Origin: an uncultured Desulfovibrio sp.
GTDB taxonomy: Bacteria; Desulfobacterota; Desulfovibrionia; Desulfovibrionales; Desulfovibrionaceae
Reading direction: 5' to 3'
NCBI GenBank assembly: GCA_934546745.1
Contig: CAKTDV010000004.1
Coordinates: forward strand, 1-64,000
Length of the DNA: 64,000 nucleotides
Position numbers and translations under genes: made by a program. The first letter of the stretch is position 1, and every line of letters starts with the position of its first letter. Shown here piece by piece: positions 1 to 9,970 of this stretch. The notes below the pieces were generated by a model. It made no database searches, was not told the DNA's origin, and saw only the letters and a list, made by a program, of their open reading frames with translations.

Positions 1-392
1 CGAAGCCTCTCCGCCGCCGCGAAACTTCTTTCTAGAGAAAAGTCCCGCTCCCTGTCAAGAACTTTTTCCCGGAACCAACGGAAAATCTCCCGCCCAGCTC
101 CTGGCGGAACCCCTTCGGATCCCGTTCCCAACCGGCGAAGGCGATTTCTACGCAATCTCCCACCAAACGTCAAGCCTTTTTGCAAAAATTTTATCACCGC
201 TCCGGCGTGTTGAATTTGCATGGCCCATCGTATACTGTCAGCGCATATGCTGGATGAGCGCCCCCTTTTTTTCCTCCTTCTCGCCGCCACGCCGTTACTC
301 AACAAGAATCTCCGTTGAAACAGCGGCGGGAGATACCTTGGGCTTGAAGAGCCTAACCCTAACTTTATTCACATCCACAGGAAGCACAGCTC
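1..392. other. gap upstream of the type I restriction cassette
   Basis: No convincing gene was seen on either strand. A possible promoter has TTGAAT at 210-215 and TATACT at 231-236, but the 15-bp spacing is short, so it is only a candidate for the hsd cassette. A Shine-Dalgarno-like AGGAAG lies just before the hsdR ATG at 393. Confidence 0.4.
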
Positions 393-3365
393 ATGACAGA
401 ACAACAGATCGAACAGGAGCTGATAGAAAAACTGCGGGATCTGAAATATGTGTACCGTCAGGACATCCGCGATCGCGCCTCACTGGAAAGCAATTTCCGG
501 GAGAAATTTGAAGCTCTGAACCGGGTACGCCTGACAGACGGTGAATTTTCACGCCTACTGGAACAAATTGTTACCCCAGACGTGTTCAGCGCCGCCCGGC
601 TTTTGCGCGAACGCAACAGTTTTGAACGTGACGACGGCACACCACTCTTCTACACGCTGGTCAATATCAAGGACTGGTGCAAGAACATCTTTGAAGTTGT
701 CAACCAATTCCGTATAAACACAGATTACAGCCATCACCGCTATGACGTCATATTGCTCATCAATGGCGTCCCTGTCGTGCAGATTGAGTTGAAAACACTG
801 GCCATCAGTCCGCGCCGGGCAATGCAGTAAATTATTGACTACAAAAATGATCCCGGTAACGGCTATGAAAAAACCCTGCTCTGTTTTTTGCAATTATTCA
901 TTGTCAGCAACATGAGTGACACATGGTATTTTGCCAACAATAACAACCGCCATTTCAGTTTTGATGCGGATGAACGCTTTTTGCCGCTCTATCAGTTTGC
1001 CGGAGACGACAACAAAAAAATCACCCAGCTTGACCGTTTTGCAGACCGTTTTCTGGCCAAATGCACGCTGGCAGAGATGATCAGCCGCTATATGGTGCTG
1101 GTGGCCAGTGAACAAAAGCTCATGGTTATGCGCCCTTATCAGATATATGCCGTCCAGGCCATTGTGGACTGCATTCACCAAAACTGTGGCAACGGCTATA
1201 TCTGGCACACCACAGGCAGCGGCAAAACGCTGACTTCCTTTAAGGCGTCCACCCTGCTCAAAGACAACCCAGACATAGAAAAGTGTCTGTTTGTGGTTGA
1301 CCGCAAAGACCTTGACCGCCAGACGCGGGAAGAGTTCAATCGCTTTCAGGAAGGCTGTGTCGAGGCTAACACCAACACGGCTGCACTGGTGCGGCGGCTG
1401 CTTTCCGATGATTACGCCGACAAAGTCATCGTCACCACCATTCAGAAACTGGGGCTTGCCCTTGATGCCAGCAATCCCGCCAACTACAAGGAACGCCTGA
1501 AACCGCTGCGTAACAAGCGCATGGTGTTCATTTTTGACGAGTGCCACCGTTCTCAGTTTGGTGATAACCACAAGGCCATCAAAGACTTTTTTCCAAACGC
1601 CCAATTGTTCGGCTTCACCGGAACCCCCATCTTTGAAGCAAACGCTTCCTATACGCAAAGCACAGGGGAGCAGGGTTACTATAAAACCACAGCAGATATT
1701 TTTCAGCGTGAGCTGCATGCCTATACCATCACCCATGCCATTGAAGATCGCAACGTACTGCGTTTTCTTGTTGAATACTACAAGCCGGAGGACAAAGGCA
1801 TCTCCAGGATCAACGAGTCGATGCGCAAGCGTGCTGTTGTGGAAGCGATACTGGACAAACACAATGCCTCCACCGCACAGCGCAAATTCAATGCGCTGTT
1901 TGCCACATCGGGCATCACTCATGCGATAGCGTATTACCAGCTTTTCAAAGAGGTTCAGGCAGAGCGCGCGGCGGCGGACAGCCAGTATGCGCCATTGAAC
2001 ATCGCCTGCGTGTTTTCCCCACCGGCGGAAGGCAACAAGGATGTGCAGCAGATTCAGGAAGACCTACCACAGGAAAAGCACGATAATGCCGAAGCTCCCG
2101 AAGAAAAAAAGGCTGCTCTCAAAACTATTATTGCCGACTATAATGCCAACTACAATACAAATCACAGCATCAATGAATTTGATCTGTATTATCAGGACAT
2201 ACAAAAGCGCATCAAGGATCAGCAATATCCCAATGAGGACTTGCCTCACGCGCAAAAGATCGACGTCACCATTGTGGTGGATATGCTGCTCACCGGTTTT
2301 GACTCCAAATTCCTCAACACCCTGTATGTGGACAAAAACCTCAAGCATCATGGCTTGATTCAGGCATTTTCGCGCACCAATCGCGTACTGAACGACACCA
2401 AGCCCTATGGCAAAATTCTGGACTTCCGCCAGCAGGAAAAGGCCGTTGATGCGGCCATAGCCATGTTTTCCGGCGAAAAGTCCGATACCGCCAGAGAAAT
2501 CTGGCTTGTCGATCCCGCCCCTGCCGTCATTACCAAATTGGAAAGCGCAGTCACGCGGCTGGATGCCTTCATGCATTCCCAGGGCCTGACGTGCGCCCCG
2601 GAAGACGTGAACAATCTGAAGGGTGACGAAGCCCGCTGCCAGTTCATCAATCTGTTCAAAGAGGTCAAGCGCCTGAAAACCCAGCTTGACCAATATACGG
2701 ATCTCACCCCGGAACACGCCGAAACTATAAAAAAGATTATTCCTCCCGATCAATTGCAGGGCTTGCAGGGGGTGTACCTGGAAACTGCCCAGCGCCTGAA
2801 AGCCCAGCAGGAAAAAAAGGATGGAAAGGACAACCCCGCTGCTGATGCGGTGCAGCAACTGGAATTTGAGTTTGTGCTCTTTTCCTCCGCAGTGATCGAC
2901 TATGATTATATCATGAAGCTCATTGCCGGATATACCCAGGCGGTTCCGGGCAAGCAGTCCATGACCCGCGACGAACTCATCGGCCTTATCCAGGCCGATG
3001 CCAAATTTGTGGACGAGCGCGACGACATTGCCGCCTATATCAAGACGTTGAGCCCTGACAAGGGGATGAGCGAGGCCGCTATCCGTGAAGGCTACGAGCA
3101 GTTCAAGATCGAAAAAAATGCTCGCGAGCTGGCGGAAATTGCCGCAAAGCACGGTCTTGAAGCGGCCTCTCTGCAGGCTTTCGTGGACAGCGTCATGCAG
3201 CGCATGATCTTTGATGGCGAGCGGCTTAGCGACCTGCTGACGCCTCTGGGCCTGGGCTGGAAGGCCCGTACCCAGAAGGAACTGGCCCTGATGGAAGACC
3301 TTATCCCCCTGCTGCACAAACTGGCCAAGGGGCGCGAAATTTCGGGGCTGGGAGCCTATGAGTAA
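393..3365 (+). pseudogene. hsdR: type I restriction endonuclease subunit R, interrupted by an in-frame TAA
   Basis: HsdR is the ATP-dependent DNA translocase and nuclease of type I restriction complexes. The reading frame stays the same over 990 codons but is cut by TAA at 828-830. Before the stop are an HsdR N-terminus and the PD-(D/E)xK nuclease signature (QIELK, about residue 130). After it the same frame continues with IIDYKNDPGNGY, a P-loop (TTGSGKT), a DECH box and FTGTP of the SF2 helicase, then the C-terminal helical region. HsdR proteins usually read M-x-Q at this point, so a CAA (Gln) to TAA change is the simplest explanation. The stop separates the nuclease from the motor; restart further down would give a motor without a nuclease. 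The 3' end overlaps hsdS by 8 nt. Family assignment is secure; loss of function is inferred. Confidence 0.93.
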
Positions 3366-4659
3366 GGTAAAAATAATGCGTGCAAGAGACAACAAGAAAG
3401 GCACTCTGGTGCCGCGTTTGCGTTTTCCTGAGTTTCAGAATGCGGAGAAGTGGAAGTGGAATAAATTGAAAGAGGTATGCGAAATTAATCCATCCAGTGA
3501 GGCATTGCCACAAACTTTTATTTATATAGATTTGGAGTCTGTCAATTCAGGCAAGCTCCTTTCTAAAAAAACAATGCTTTTAGAAGACGCACCAAGCAGG
3601 GCACAGCGTCTCGTTAAGAACGGCGATATTCTTTTTCAAATGGTACGACCTTATCAAAAAAATAATCTATATTGCAATTTTAATGATACTAGAAATTATG
3701 TTGCTTCAACTGGTTATGCTATACTACGCGCCTCAGAAAATAGTAAATTTTTATATCAGGCAGTACACTGTGATGATTTTGTAGATAGGGTAATATCTAA
3801 ATGTACAGGTTCAAATTATCCAGCCATTAACTCGTCTCATCTTTCGGAGCTAGTAATTAGCACCCCGATTCTCCAAGAGCAACAGCGCATCGCCGACTGC
3901 CTATCCTCCCTTGATGAGCGCATTGCCGCCGAAACCAGCAAGCTCGATAGGCTCAAAGATCATAAAAAGGGTCTGCTCAAACAGCTTTTCCCAGCAGAGG
4001 GCGAAACGCTGCCGCAGTTGCGTTTCCCTGAATTTCGGGATGCGGGGGAGTGGGTACAGGCTCCACTTGGGGAATTGCTTTTGTCTCAACCAGACTACGG
4101 ACTAAATGCCCCAGCAGTCCCTTACACGTCCAGTTTGCCAACGTATATAAGGATAACAGACATTTCTGAGGAAGGGCAATTCATAGCAGAAAAAAAAGTA
4201 TCTGTTGATGTTGTTGCTGTGCCCGAAAACTGTTTGCACCCAGGCGACATCGTTCTTGCGCGCACTGGTGCAAGTGTTGGCAAAGCATATAAATATAATG
4301 AAAATGATGGGATACTGGTCTTTGCTGGATTTCTAATTCGTGTTAAACCGAATTGGGAAAAAATAAACTCCAATTTTCTGTTTAATTTTTTGTTTACCAA
4401 GAGATACTGGGACTGGGTTGTACTTACTTCTCCCCGTAGTGGACAGCCTGGCATCAATAGCTCAGAATATGCAACCTTACCTGTTCCCACTCCTCCTAGC
4501 GATGGAGATATGCAATGTGAACAACAACGTATCGCCGACTGCCTTTCCTCTCTTGACGAACTCATCGCCGCCCAAACACAAAAGATTAATCTACTCAAAG
4601 ACCACAAAAAAGGGCTTATGCAGCAGCTTTTCCCGTGTATTGACGAGGTGCAGGCATGA
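3358..4659 (+). CDS. hsdS: type I restriction-modification specificity subunit S
   Basis: HsdS sets the DNA target of both the methyltransferase and the restriction complex. The 433-residue protein has two target recognition domains, each followed by the conserved helical spacer: RIADCLSSLDE near residue 176 and again near 390, both continuing into LKDHKKGL and LFP. The two variable domains (about 3470-3860 and 4070-4500) are much more AT-rich than the spacers, the usual sign of domain shuffling. Its start overlaps the end of hsdR (ATGAGTAA) and its stop overlaps the prrC start, so all are translationally coupled. It is open and of normal length, so target recognition should be intact. Confidence 0.96.
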   Translation: MSKVKIMRARDNKKGTLVPRLRFPEFQNAEKWKWNKLKEVCEINPSSEALPQTFIYIDLESVNSGKLLSKKTMLLEDAPSRAQRLVKNGDILFQMVRPYQKNNLYCNFNDTRNYVASTGYAILRASENSKFLYQAVHCDDFVDRVISKCTGSNYPAINSSHLSELVISTPILQEQQRIADCLSSLDERIAAETSKLDRLKDHKKGLLKQLFPAEGETLPQLRFPEFRDAGEWVQAPLGELLLSQPDYGLNAPAVPYTSSLPTYIRITDISEEGQFIAEKKVSVDVVAVPENCLHPGDIVLARTGASVGKAYKYNENDGILVFAGFLIRVKPNWEKINSNFLFNFLFTKRYWDWVVLTSPRSGQPGINSSEYATLPVPTPPSDGDMQCEQQRIADCLSSLDELIAAQTQKINLLKDHKKGLMQQLFPCIDEVQA

Positions 4660-5764
4660 GCAATACCCCGAAAATTTGGGAATACCCCACCTTGCCCAAA
4701 CTGGTGACGCGTCTTCGAGATGACCTGAATAACGTAAATTATGTATTGCTGTTCGCCTACAACGGCACAGGAAAAACCCGTCTTTCCATGGAATTCAAAA
4801 ATGCAGGAAAAAAAGACGGCAGCGGCGATACGCTCTATTTCAATGCCTACACCGAGGATCTCTTTTTCTGGGACAATGATCTTGAAAACGATACGGAGCG
4901 TTACTTACGTCTTAACACCGCCTCCAGATTTTTTCCGGTTTTAAAGAGCTGGCGCTGGAAGAAAAAATTTTTTCGTATCTCGAACGCTATGCGAATTTTG
5001 ACTTCAAGATTGACTATGAGCAGTGGTTGATTTCGTTTTCTCGTGGCGAAGAAGAAAATATCAAGATTTCTCGTGGCGAAGAAAATATCTTTATCTGGTG
5101 TATTTTCCTTGCCATTTGTACTCTTGTTATTGAAGGACACGAGTCCTATGCATGGGTGAAATATATCTATATTGATGACCCAATATCATCTCTTGATGAT
5201 AATAATGCCATTGCCGTGGCAACAGACCTTATCAATACACTAAAAAAACCAGAGAATACCATAAAATGCATCATTTCTTCCCATCATGGATTGTTTTTTA
5301 ATGTCCTGTGGAATGAGTTCAGGCGCTCACGTACAAACTATAACACTTATTTCTTTTACCGCTCGGCACAAGGCGATACGTACTCCCTGCAAAGAACGGA
5401 TGAAACGCCCTTCTTCCATCATGTGGCCATGCTCAGCGAGTTACAGCATGCTGTAGAGAACAACAAAATCTACACGCATCATTTCAATGCCTTGCGCAGC
5501 ATTATGGAAAAAACAGCCGTCTTCTTTGGCTACAAAGATTTTTCATCGTGCATTCATGGCGTTGATGACGAAGTGCTGTATACGCGCGCCCTCAATCTCT
5601 TGAGCCATGGCCAATACTCCATCTATACCCCTCGGGAGATGATGGACGACACCAAAGAGCTTTTTAAAAGTATTTTCACGGCGTTTCTGAGCCGTTACCA
5701 GTTTGAACTTCCCAGGCTCACCCAAAAAATTACCAACACCGCTAACTCCAAGGAACAGCCATGA
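4656..5764 (+). pseudogene. prrC: PrrC-type anticodon nuclease, frameshifted
   Basis: PrrC is the hsd-linked anticodon nuclease that cuts a host tRNA when a phage inhibits its partner type I enzyme. Visible PrrC hallmarks, in order: a P-loop (YNGTGKTRLS), the segment YFNAYTEDLFFWDNDL, an ABC-like signature (ISRGEEN), a Walker B (YIDDPISSLDD), and the nuclease triad spacing R-x3-E then His 33 residues on (Arg codon 5495, Glu 5507, His 5606), matching Arg320/Glu324/His356 of E. coli PrrC. The gene is split: one frame runs from 4656 to about 4934, the other from about 4934 to 5764. Six T's at 4929-4934 would need a seventh to restore the frame. The restored protein would be about 370 residues. 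Its stop overlaps the hsdM start (ATGA). A sequencing error in the T tract is the main alternative to real inactivation. Confidence 0.88.
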
Positions 5765-7368
5765 CCGAACAAAATCAAAAACAACTGGGTGCTGTGCTCT
5801 GGGATATTGCCAACACGCTGCGCGGAGCCATGGATGCGGACGACTTCCGCGACTATATGCTTGCCTTTCTCTTTTTGCGCTACCTGTCTGACAATTATGA
5901 GGCCGCGGCCAAAAAGGAATTGGGAAACGAGTACCCCGATGCCGGCACACAGTCCGGCGTGACGCCCCTGCGCATCTGGTATGCCGCCAATCAGGATGAT
6001 GTGCCGGAGTTTGAAAAGCTTATGCGCCGGCGTGTGCATTATGTCATCAAGCCGGAGTATCTCTGGGGCAGTATTGCCGAAATGGCGCGCACGCAGGACG
6101 GGGAATTGCTGAACACCCTTCAGGACGGCTTCAAATATATTGAAAATGAATCCTTCGACAGCACCTTTCAGGGGCTGTTTTCAGAAATCAATCTCACTTC
6201 TGAGAAACTTGGCAAGCGCTATGTCGAGCGCAATGAGAAACTTTGCGATATTATTAAAAAAATTGCCGAAGGCTTGTCCAGCCTTTCCAGTGAAGGGGAT
6301 ACGCTGGGCGATGCCTATGAATATCTGATCGACAAGTTCGCGGCAGGCTCCGGCAAAAAAGCCGGTGAATTCTATACACCACATGAAATATCCAGCATTT
6401 TATCAGGGATAGTGACGCTGGACAGCCAGGATCCCGGCACAGGCCCCAAAAAGCATCTTGCCAGCGTGCTTGATTTCGCCTGCGGCTCCGGCTCGCTTTT
6501 GCTCAATGTACGGAGGCGCATGGGAGCGCAAGGCATAGGCAAAATCTACGGTCAGGAAAAGAATGTCACCACCTACAACCTGGCGCGTATGAACATGCTG
6601 CTGCACGGCGTGAAGGATTCGGAATTTGAGATATTCCACGGCGACACGCTGACCAACGACTGGGATATGCTGCGCGAAACCAACCCCGCGAAAAAGCCCT
6701 ATTTCGATGCCGTGGTGGCCAATCCGCCTTTCAGTTACCGTTGGAATCCCAGTGAGGCGCTGGGCGAAGATGTGCGTTTCAAAAATTATGGGCTGGCTCC
6801 GAAATCCGCCGCGGACTTCGCCTTTTTGCTGCATGGCTTCCACTACCTGAAGCGGGAAGGCACTATGGCCATTATCCTGCCGCATGGCGTGCTGTTCCGT
6901 GGCGGTGCGGAGGAACGCATCCGCCGCAAACTGCTTGAAGACGGCAACATAGACACCATTATCGGTCTGCCTGCCAACCTTTTTTACTCCACGGGTATTC
7001 CCGTATGCATTCTTGTGCTCAAAAAATGTAAAAAATCTGATGACGTGCTCTTCATCAATGCCTCCGAGCAATTTGACAAGGGCAAGCGGCAAAACAGACT
7101 GTCCACGGACCACATAAAAAAAATTGTAGATACCTATCAGTTCCGCACAGAAGAAGAACGGTATTCCAGATGTGTCGACATGGAAGAAATTTCCAAAAAC
7201 GGCTACAATCTGAATATTTCCAGATACGTCAGCACGGCAATGCCGGAAAAGGAAATCGACCTTGCCGATGTTCATAAAAAAATGCTGGAGGTGGATGCGC
7301 AAATCAAAGCAGCCACGGAAAAACACAATGCCTTTCTAAAAGAGCTTTGCCTGCCGCTCCTGCCGTAA
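5761..7368 (+). CDS. hsdM: type I restriction-modification DNA methyltransferase subunit M
   Basis: N6-adenine methyltransferase of the type I complex; with HsdS it methylates the host target. The 535-residue protein has the N-terminal HsdM helical domain, the conserved GEFYTP at about residue 201, motif I (DFACGSGSLL, about 237) for SAM binding and motif IV NPPF (about 321), the catalytic loop of adenine methylases. A C-terminal coiled region follows. It starts inside the prrC stop (ATGA). No interruption is seen, so modification should work even though hsdR and prrC are broken upstream. Confidence 0.97.
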   Translation: MTEQNQKQLGAVLWDIANTLRGAMDADDFRDYMLAFLFLRYLSDNYEAAAKKELGNEYPDAGTQSGVTPLRIWYAANQDDVPEFEKLMRRRVHYVIKPEYLWGSIAEMARTQDGELLNTLQDGFKYIENESFDSTFQGLFSEINLTSEKLGKRYVERNEKLCDIIKKIAEGLSSLSSEGDTLGDAYEYLIDKFAAGSGKKAGEFYTPHEISSILSGIVTLDSQDPGTGPKKHLASVLDFACGSGSLLLNVRRRMGAQGIGKIYGQEKNVTTYNLARMNMLLHGVKDSEFEIFHGDTLTNDWDMLRETNPAKKPYFDAVVANPPFSYRWNPSEALGEDVRFKNYGLAPKSAADFAFLLHGFHYLKREGTMAIILPHGVLFRGGAEERIRRKLLEDGNIDTIIGLPANLFYSTGIPVCILVLKKCKKSDDVLFINASEQFDKGKRQNRLSTDHIKKIVDTYQFRTEEERYSRCVDMEEISKNGYNLNISRYVSTAMPEKEIDLADVHKKMLEVDAQIKAATEKHNAFLKELCLPLLP

Positions 7369-7404
7369 AAGAATAATTCCTTGGTCACGAATGGAAGTAA
7401 CAAA

Positions 7405-8316
7405 ATGGCTAAAAAGATTACGAACAGACGTCTTGGCGAGCTGGTACAGGCACTTTTCCGCATTCTGGAAACACAGCCGGAAGGCATGAAGGCCAAAGAG
7501 GCTCTGGCATCACTGGCAGATTCGGTCATCCTCACGGAATACGAAGCAGGAAGCTATGAAAGTGGACGACGCTTTGAAAAAATCGTGCGTTGGGCCACGG
7601 TGGACACTGTCCGGGCGGGCTGGCTTATCAAGGAAGATGGGATATGGACGCTGACCGAGGAAGGCGTAAAAGCGCTGCAACTGTATACAGACCCCCTAGA
7701 CTTCCATAAAAAAGCAGCCCAGCTCTACCAGCACTGGCGCAAGCACCAAAAAGGTCTTCCAGTTGGCACCCAGACATCAGGCGGCGCGGATGTGGAAGAC
7801 ATGGAGGACGAAAGCGAAAAAAGTGCCAGTGTTTCCTATGAGGAAGCCAGAGAACAGGCCCAGGAAAACATCGACGCCTTTCTACGCGCGATGGATGCCT
7901 ATGATTTTCAAAAACTTGTCGCAGAGTTGCTCAGGGCGATTGGCTACCATGTGACCTGGATCGCTCCACCCGGCAAAGATGGTGGCGTGGATATTCTGGC
8001 ATACACCGATCCCCTTGGCACTCAAGGGCCGCGCATAAAAGTACAGGTCAAACAGCAAAGCAAAGCCGTAACCGAGCCCGATCTCAAATCATTTATGGCA
8101 AATATTGGCCAGCATGACAGCGGTATCTTTTTCTGCACTGGTGGCTTTACCAAAGATGCGGAAACCTATGCCCGCAGCCAGGAAAGCAAACGTATCATGC
8201 TTGTGAACAGTGCCAAGCTTATCCAGCTCTGGGTGGATAATATTCCTCGTCTGAGCGATCAGGCATGGCAGAGGCTGCCACTTACGCCAATCTTCTTTCT
8301 GACCCCGGAGAAATAA
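7405..8316 (+). CDS. mrr: Mrr-like restriction endonuclease
   Basis: The 303-residue protein has the two-part Mrr layout. The N-terminal winged-helix Mrr_N domain (about residues 5-100) includes GRRFEKIVRWATVDTVRAGW. The C-terminal PD-(D/E)xK Mrr catalytic domain (about 160-290) has GKDGGVDIL near residue 190 and QVKQQ near 213 as active-site elements. Mrr enzymes restrict foreign, often methylated, DNA. I chose ATG 7405 over the in-frame TTG at 7381 because GGAAG stands about 8 nt before it. It follows hsdM by 36 nt on the same strand and is likely co-transcribed, making the cassette a combined type I / type IV-like locus. Confidence 0.9.
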   Translation: MAKKITNRRLGELVQALFRILETQPEGMKAKEALASLADSVILTEYEAGSYESGRRFEKIVRWATVDTVRAGWLIKEDGIWTLTEEGVKALQLYTDPLDFHKKAAQLYQHWRKHQKGLPVGTQTSGGADVEDMEDESEKSASVSYEEAREQAQENIDAFLRAMDAYDFQKLVAELLRAIGYHVTWIAPPGKDGGVDILAYTDPLGTQGPRIKVQVKQQSKAVTEPDLKSFMANIGQHDSGIFFCTGGFTKDAETYARSQESKRIMLVNSAKLIQLWVDNIPRLSDQAWQRLPLTPIFFLTPEK

Positions 8317-8383
8317 GTGCCGAGCAGTGTTCTGACTTCCGTATGGCACAGCTTCCCGGAAAGCCCTCTTCCACCCCACCTGA

Positions 8384-8506
8384 GTGACCACGCACAACGC
8401 CAACCGCCCGCACGGCTTTGCCCTGCTCGACCCGGCCTATTTTGTTCCCTATCCCCAAAATTCTCCGTGGCAATGGGATCTGGAACGACATACCGTCATT
8501 GCTTGA
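8384..8506 (+). pseudogene. possible 3' remnant of a chromosomal gene
   Basis: A 40-codon stretch opening at GTG 8384 encodes a protein-like tail (HGFALLDPAYFVPYPQNS, then PWQWDLERH) and ends 4 nt before a strong terminator hairpin. No recognisable start signal precedes it, and the frame is closed by TGA immediately upstream. It looks like the C-terminal end of a gene whose body was displaced when the restriction cassette arrived. I do not recognise the family. It could also be chance coding. Confidence 0.35.
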
Positions 8507-8510
8507 CAAG

Positions 8511-8540
8511 AAAAGCCTCCGCGATTGCACGGAGGCTTTT
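8511..8540. terminator. bidirectional rho-independent terminator
   Basis: Perfect inverted repeat AAAAGCCTCCG / CGGAGGCTTTT with an 8-nt loop. The A-tract before and T-tract after make it work in both directions. It lies between the rightward restriction cassette and the leftward small gene at 8577-8771. Confidence 0.85.
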
Positions 8541-8576
8541 CTCTGGGTGGGATGGGCTGGGGCCATGCGGCACTTT

Positions 8577-8771
8577 TTACGCCGGAAGGATGCCTCTGTC
8601 GCGGCAAAGGGCTTCCAGGCTGCGATCATAGGTCGCTTCCGCCTCCTTGGAGAAAAAGCAGCCGGGAACGCCCTCGTTGTGATCGCGGTGATGCGCGACG
8701 CAGTCGCAGCATTTGCCGTGATGGGGGCAATCATAGGTACAGGGACAGGGACGCTTGTTGGTGCAACCCAT
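8577..8771 (-). CDS. small cysteine-rich protein (DUF6485-like)
   Basis: A 64-residue protein with closely spaced cysteines (CTNKRPCPCTYDCPHHGKCC, then DC, then CFF) and a conserved CVAHHR-type stretch, resembling the small Cys-rich cytosolic proteins grouped as DUF6485, common in anaerobes. The cysteines suggest metal binding, but no function is established. The start at 8771 is supported by AAGGAG 7 nt upstream; a longer reading frame upstream lacks coding character. Transcription ends at the 8511-8540 hairpin. Confidence 0.72.
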   Translation of the reverse strand: MGCTNKRPCPCTYDCPHHGKCCDCVAHHRDHNEGVPGCFFSKEAEATYDRSLEALCRDRGILPA

Positions 8772-8880
8772 GAGGATACTCCTTTGCAGGCAGGGTGGTT
8801 TTTTGAAAAAAATACGCCAGAAGAGCCGGTAAAACAAGAGACATATCCCGCCTTGCCCTTGCTCGGAATTACAGATAAAA

Positions 8881-8908
8881 CGCCTCCGCGATGCGCGGAG
8901 GTATTTTT
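8881..8908. terminator. hairpin with T-tract between the small Cys-rich gene and the DUF1848 gene
   Basis: Inverted repeat CCTCCGCG / CGCGGAGG with a 3-nt loop, followed on the + strand by a T-tract. No + strand gene lies directly upstream. It may insulate the downstream gene or be a leftover of an earlier arrangement. It shares its core with the 8511-8540 hairpin. Confidence 0.5.
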
Positions 8909-8931
8909 CCGCGGGACGGGAAGGAGGCGGC

Positions 8932-9882
8932 ATGATTATCAATACCGGCGGGCGGACGGACACCGTTCAGTATTATACGGACTGGCTCTTCAGACGTTTT
9001 GAGGAGGGCTACGCCCTGTCGCGCAATCCGTTGTTTCCCCACAGGATCACCCGTTACGAACTGACGCCGGACAAGGTGGACTGCGTGCTGTTCTGCTCCA
9101 AGAATTACCGGCCGGCGCTCTCCCGCCTGCGTGGTATCACAGCATCGTTCAACACCTATTTTCATTACACCATAACGGCCTATGGCAAGGATATTGAGCC
9201 GGGCGTTCCGCCCATCGAGGAAAGTGTGGACACGCTGATCGCGCTGTCCGAACTGGTGGGCGGGCGGCGCGTGGCGTGGCGCTATGACCCCGTGTTGCTG
9301 ACGGGGGACTATACGATCCGGCGGCATCTGGAGACCTTTGAACGGCTGGCGAAGGTTCTTGCGCCCCACATCGATCGCTGCATCTTCAGTTTTGTGGAGA
9401 TGTACAGGAAGGTGGAGCTCAACATGCTGGAGATTGTGCCGTTCTCCGTGGATGCCATGGACAGTCTGGCGAGGGGTCTGGGCGCCATCGCCGCGCGCCA
9501 CGGCGTCTCTCTCCAGACCTGCGGCGCCAGCGGCGACTATACGCGCTACGGCATACGCCCGTCCGCCTGTACGACGCTGGGGATGCTGGGCGGGGCCAAC
9601 GGCGTGGCGTTCCGGCCCCTGCGGCACAAGGGGATGCGGCGGGGCTGCCATTGCATCGAAAGCCGGGATATCGGCGCGTACGACACCTGCCCCAATGGCT
9701 GCGCCTACTGTTATGCCAACAAAAATCCCCGGAAAGCCCTTGAGAACTTCCGCCGTCACGACCCGGAGTCGCCGCTGCTGATCGGCCATGTGGGGGCGGA
9801 CGACGTTATTCAGACGGGCGTACAGAAATCCTTTCTGAAAAGAAACTCTCTGCCGGTTGCCTGGGGATTGTTCACGCCATGA
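8932..9882 (+). CDS. DUF1848 family protein
   Basis: A 316-residue protein matching DUF1848: an N-terminal MIINTGGRTDT start, a central TIM-barrel-like region, and near the C-terminus a Cys cluster (CHC at about residue 240, then CPNGCAYCYAN near 252) that resembles a radical-SAM type CxxxCxxC iron-sulfur site. The family is often found with radical SAM proteins and its substrate is unknown. GGAGG precedes the ATG by 5 nt. It appears full length and is not clearly in an operon. Confidence 0.8.
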   Translation: MIINTGGRTDTVQYYTDWLFRRFEEGYALSRNPLFPHRITRYELTPDKVDCVLFCSKNYRPALSRLRGITASFNTYFHYTITAYGKDIEPGVPPIEESVDTLIALSELVGGRRVAWRYDPVLLTGDYTIRRHLETFERLAKVLAPHIDRCIFSFVEMYRKVELNMLEIVPFSVDAMDSLARGLGAIAARHGVSLQTCGASGDYTRYGIRPSACTTLGMLGGANGVAFRPLRHKGMRRGCHCIESRDIGAYDTCPNGCAYCYANKNPRKALENFRRHDPESPLLIGHVGADDVIQTGVQKSFLKRNSLPVAWGLFTP

Positions 9883-9900
9883 GTCGCTGTTGATATACGT

Positions 9901-9970
9901 TGCAGTAGCGTGAACGATCCCTGGACGGAAGAATGGCGCAAGCGCTACGAGATCTGCAAAAGCAGCGTGA
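9901..9970 (+). other. short coding-like fragment after the DUF1848 gene
   Basis: Reading from GTG 9901 gives DPWTEEWRKRYEICK-like sequence that looks protein-derived but has no ribosome site and runs into the convergent acetyltransferase gene. It may be a leftover 3' fragment of a lost gene. I do not recognise the family. Confidence 0.2.

Noticed and set aside
254..511. 85-codon frame at the left edge
   Set aside because: It overlaps the true hsdR start in another frame and has no family resemblance.
5036..5100. Near-repeat SRGEEEN / SRGEEN in the PrrC homologue, looking like a small duplication
   Set aside because: E. coli PrrC also has an extra stretch before its signature motif, so the spacing is natural for the family rather than a new duplication.
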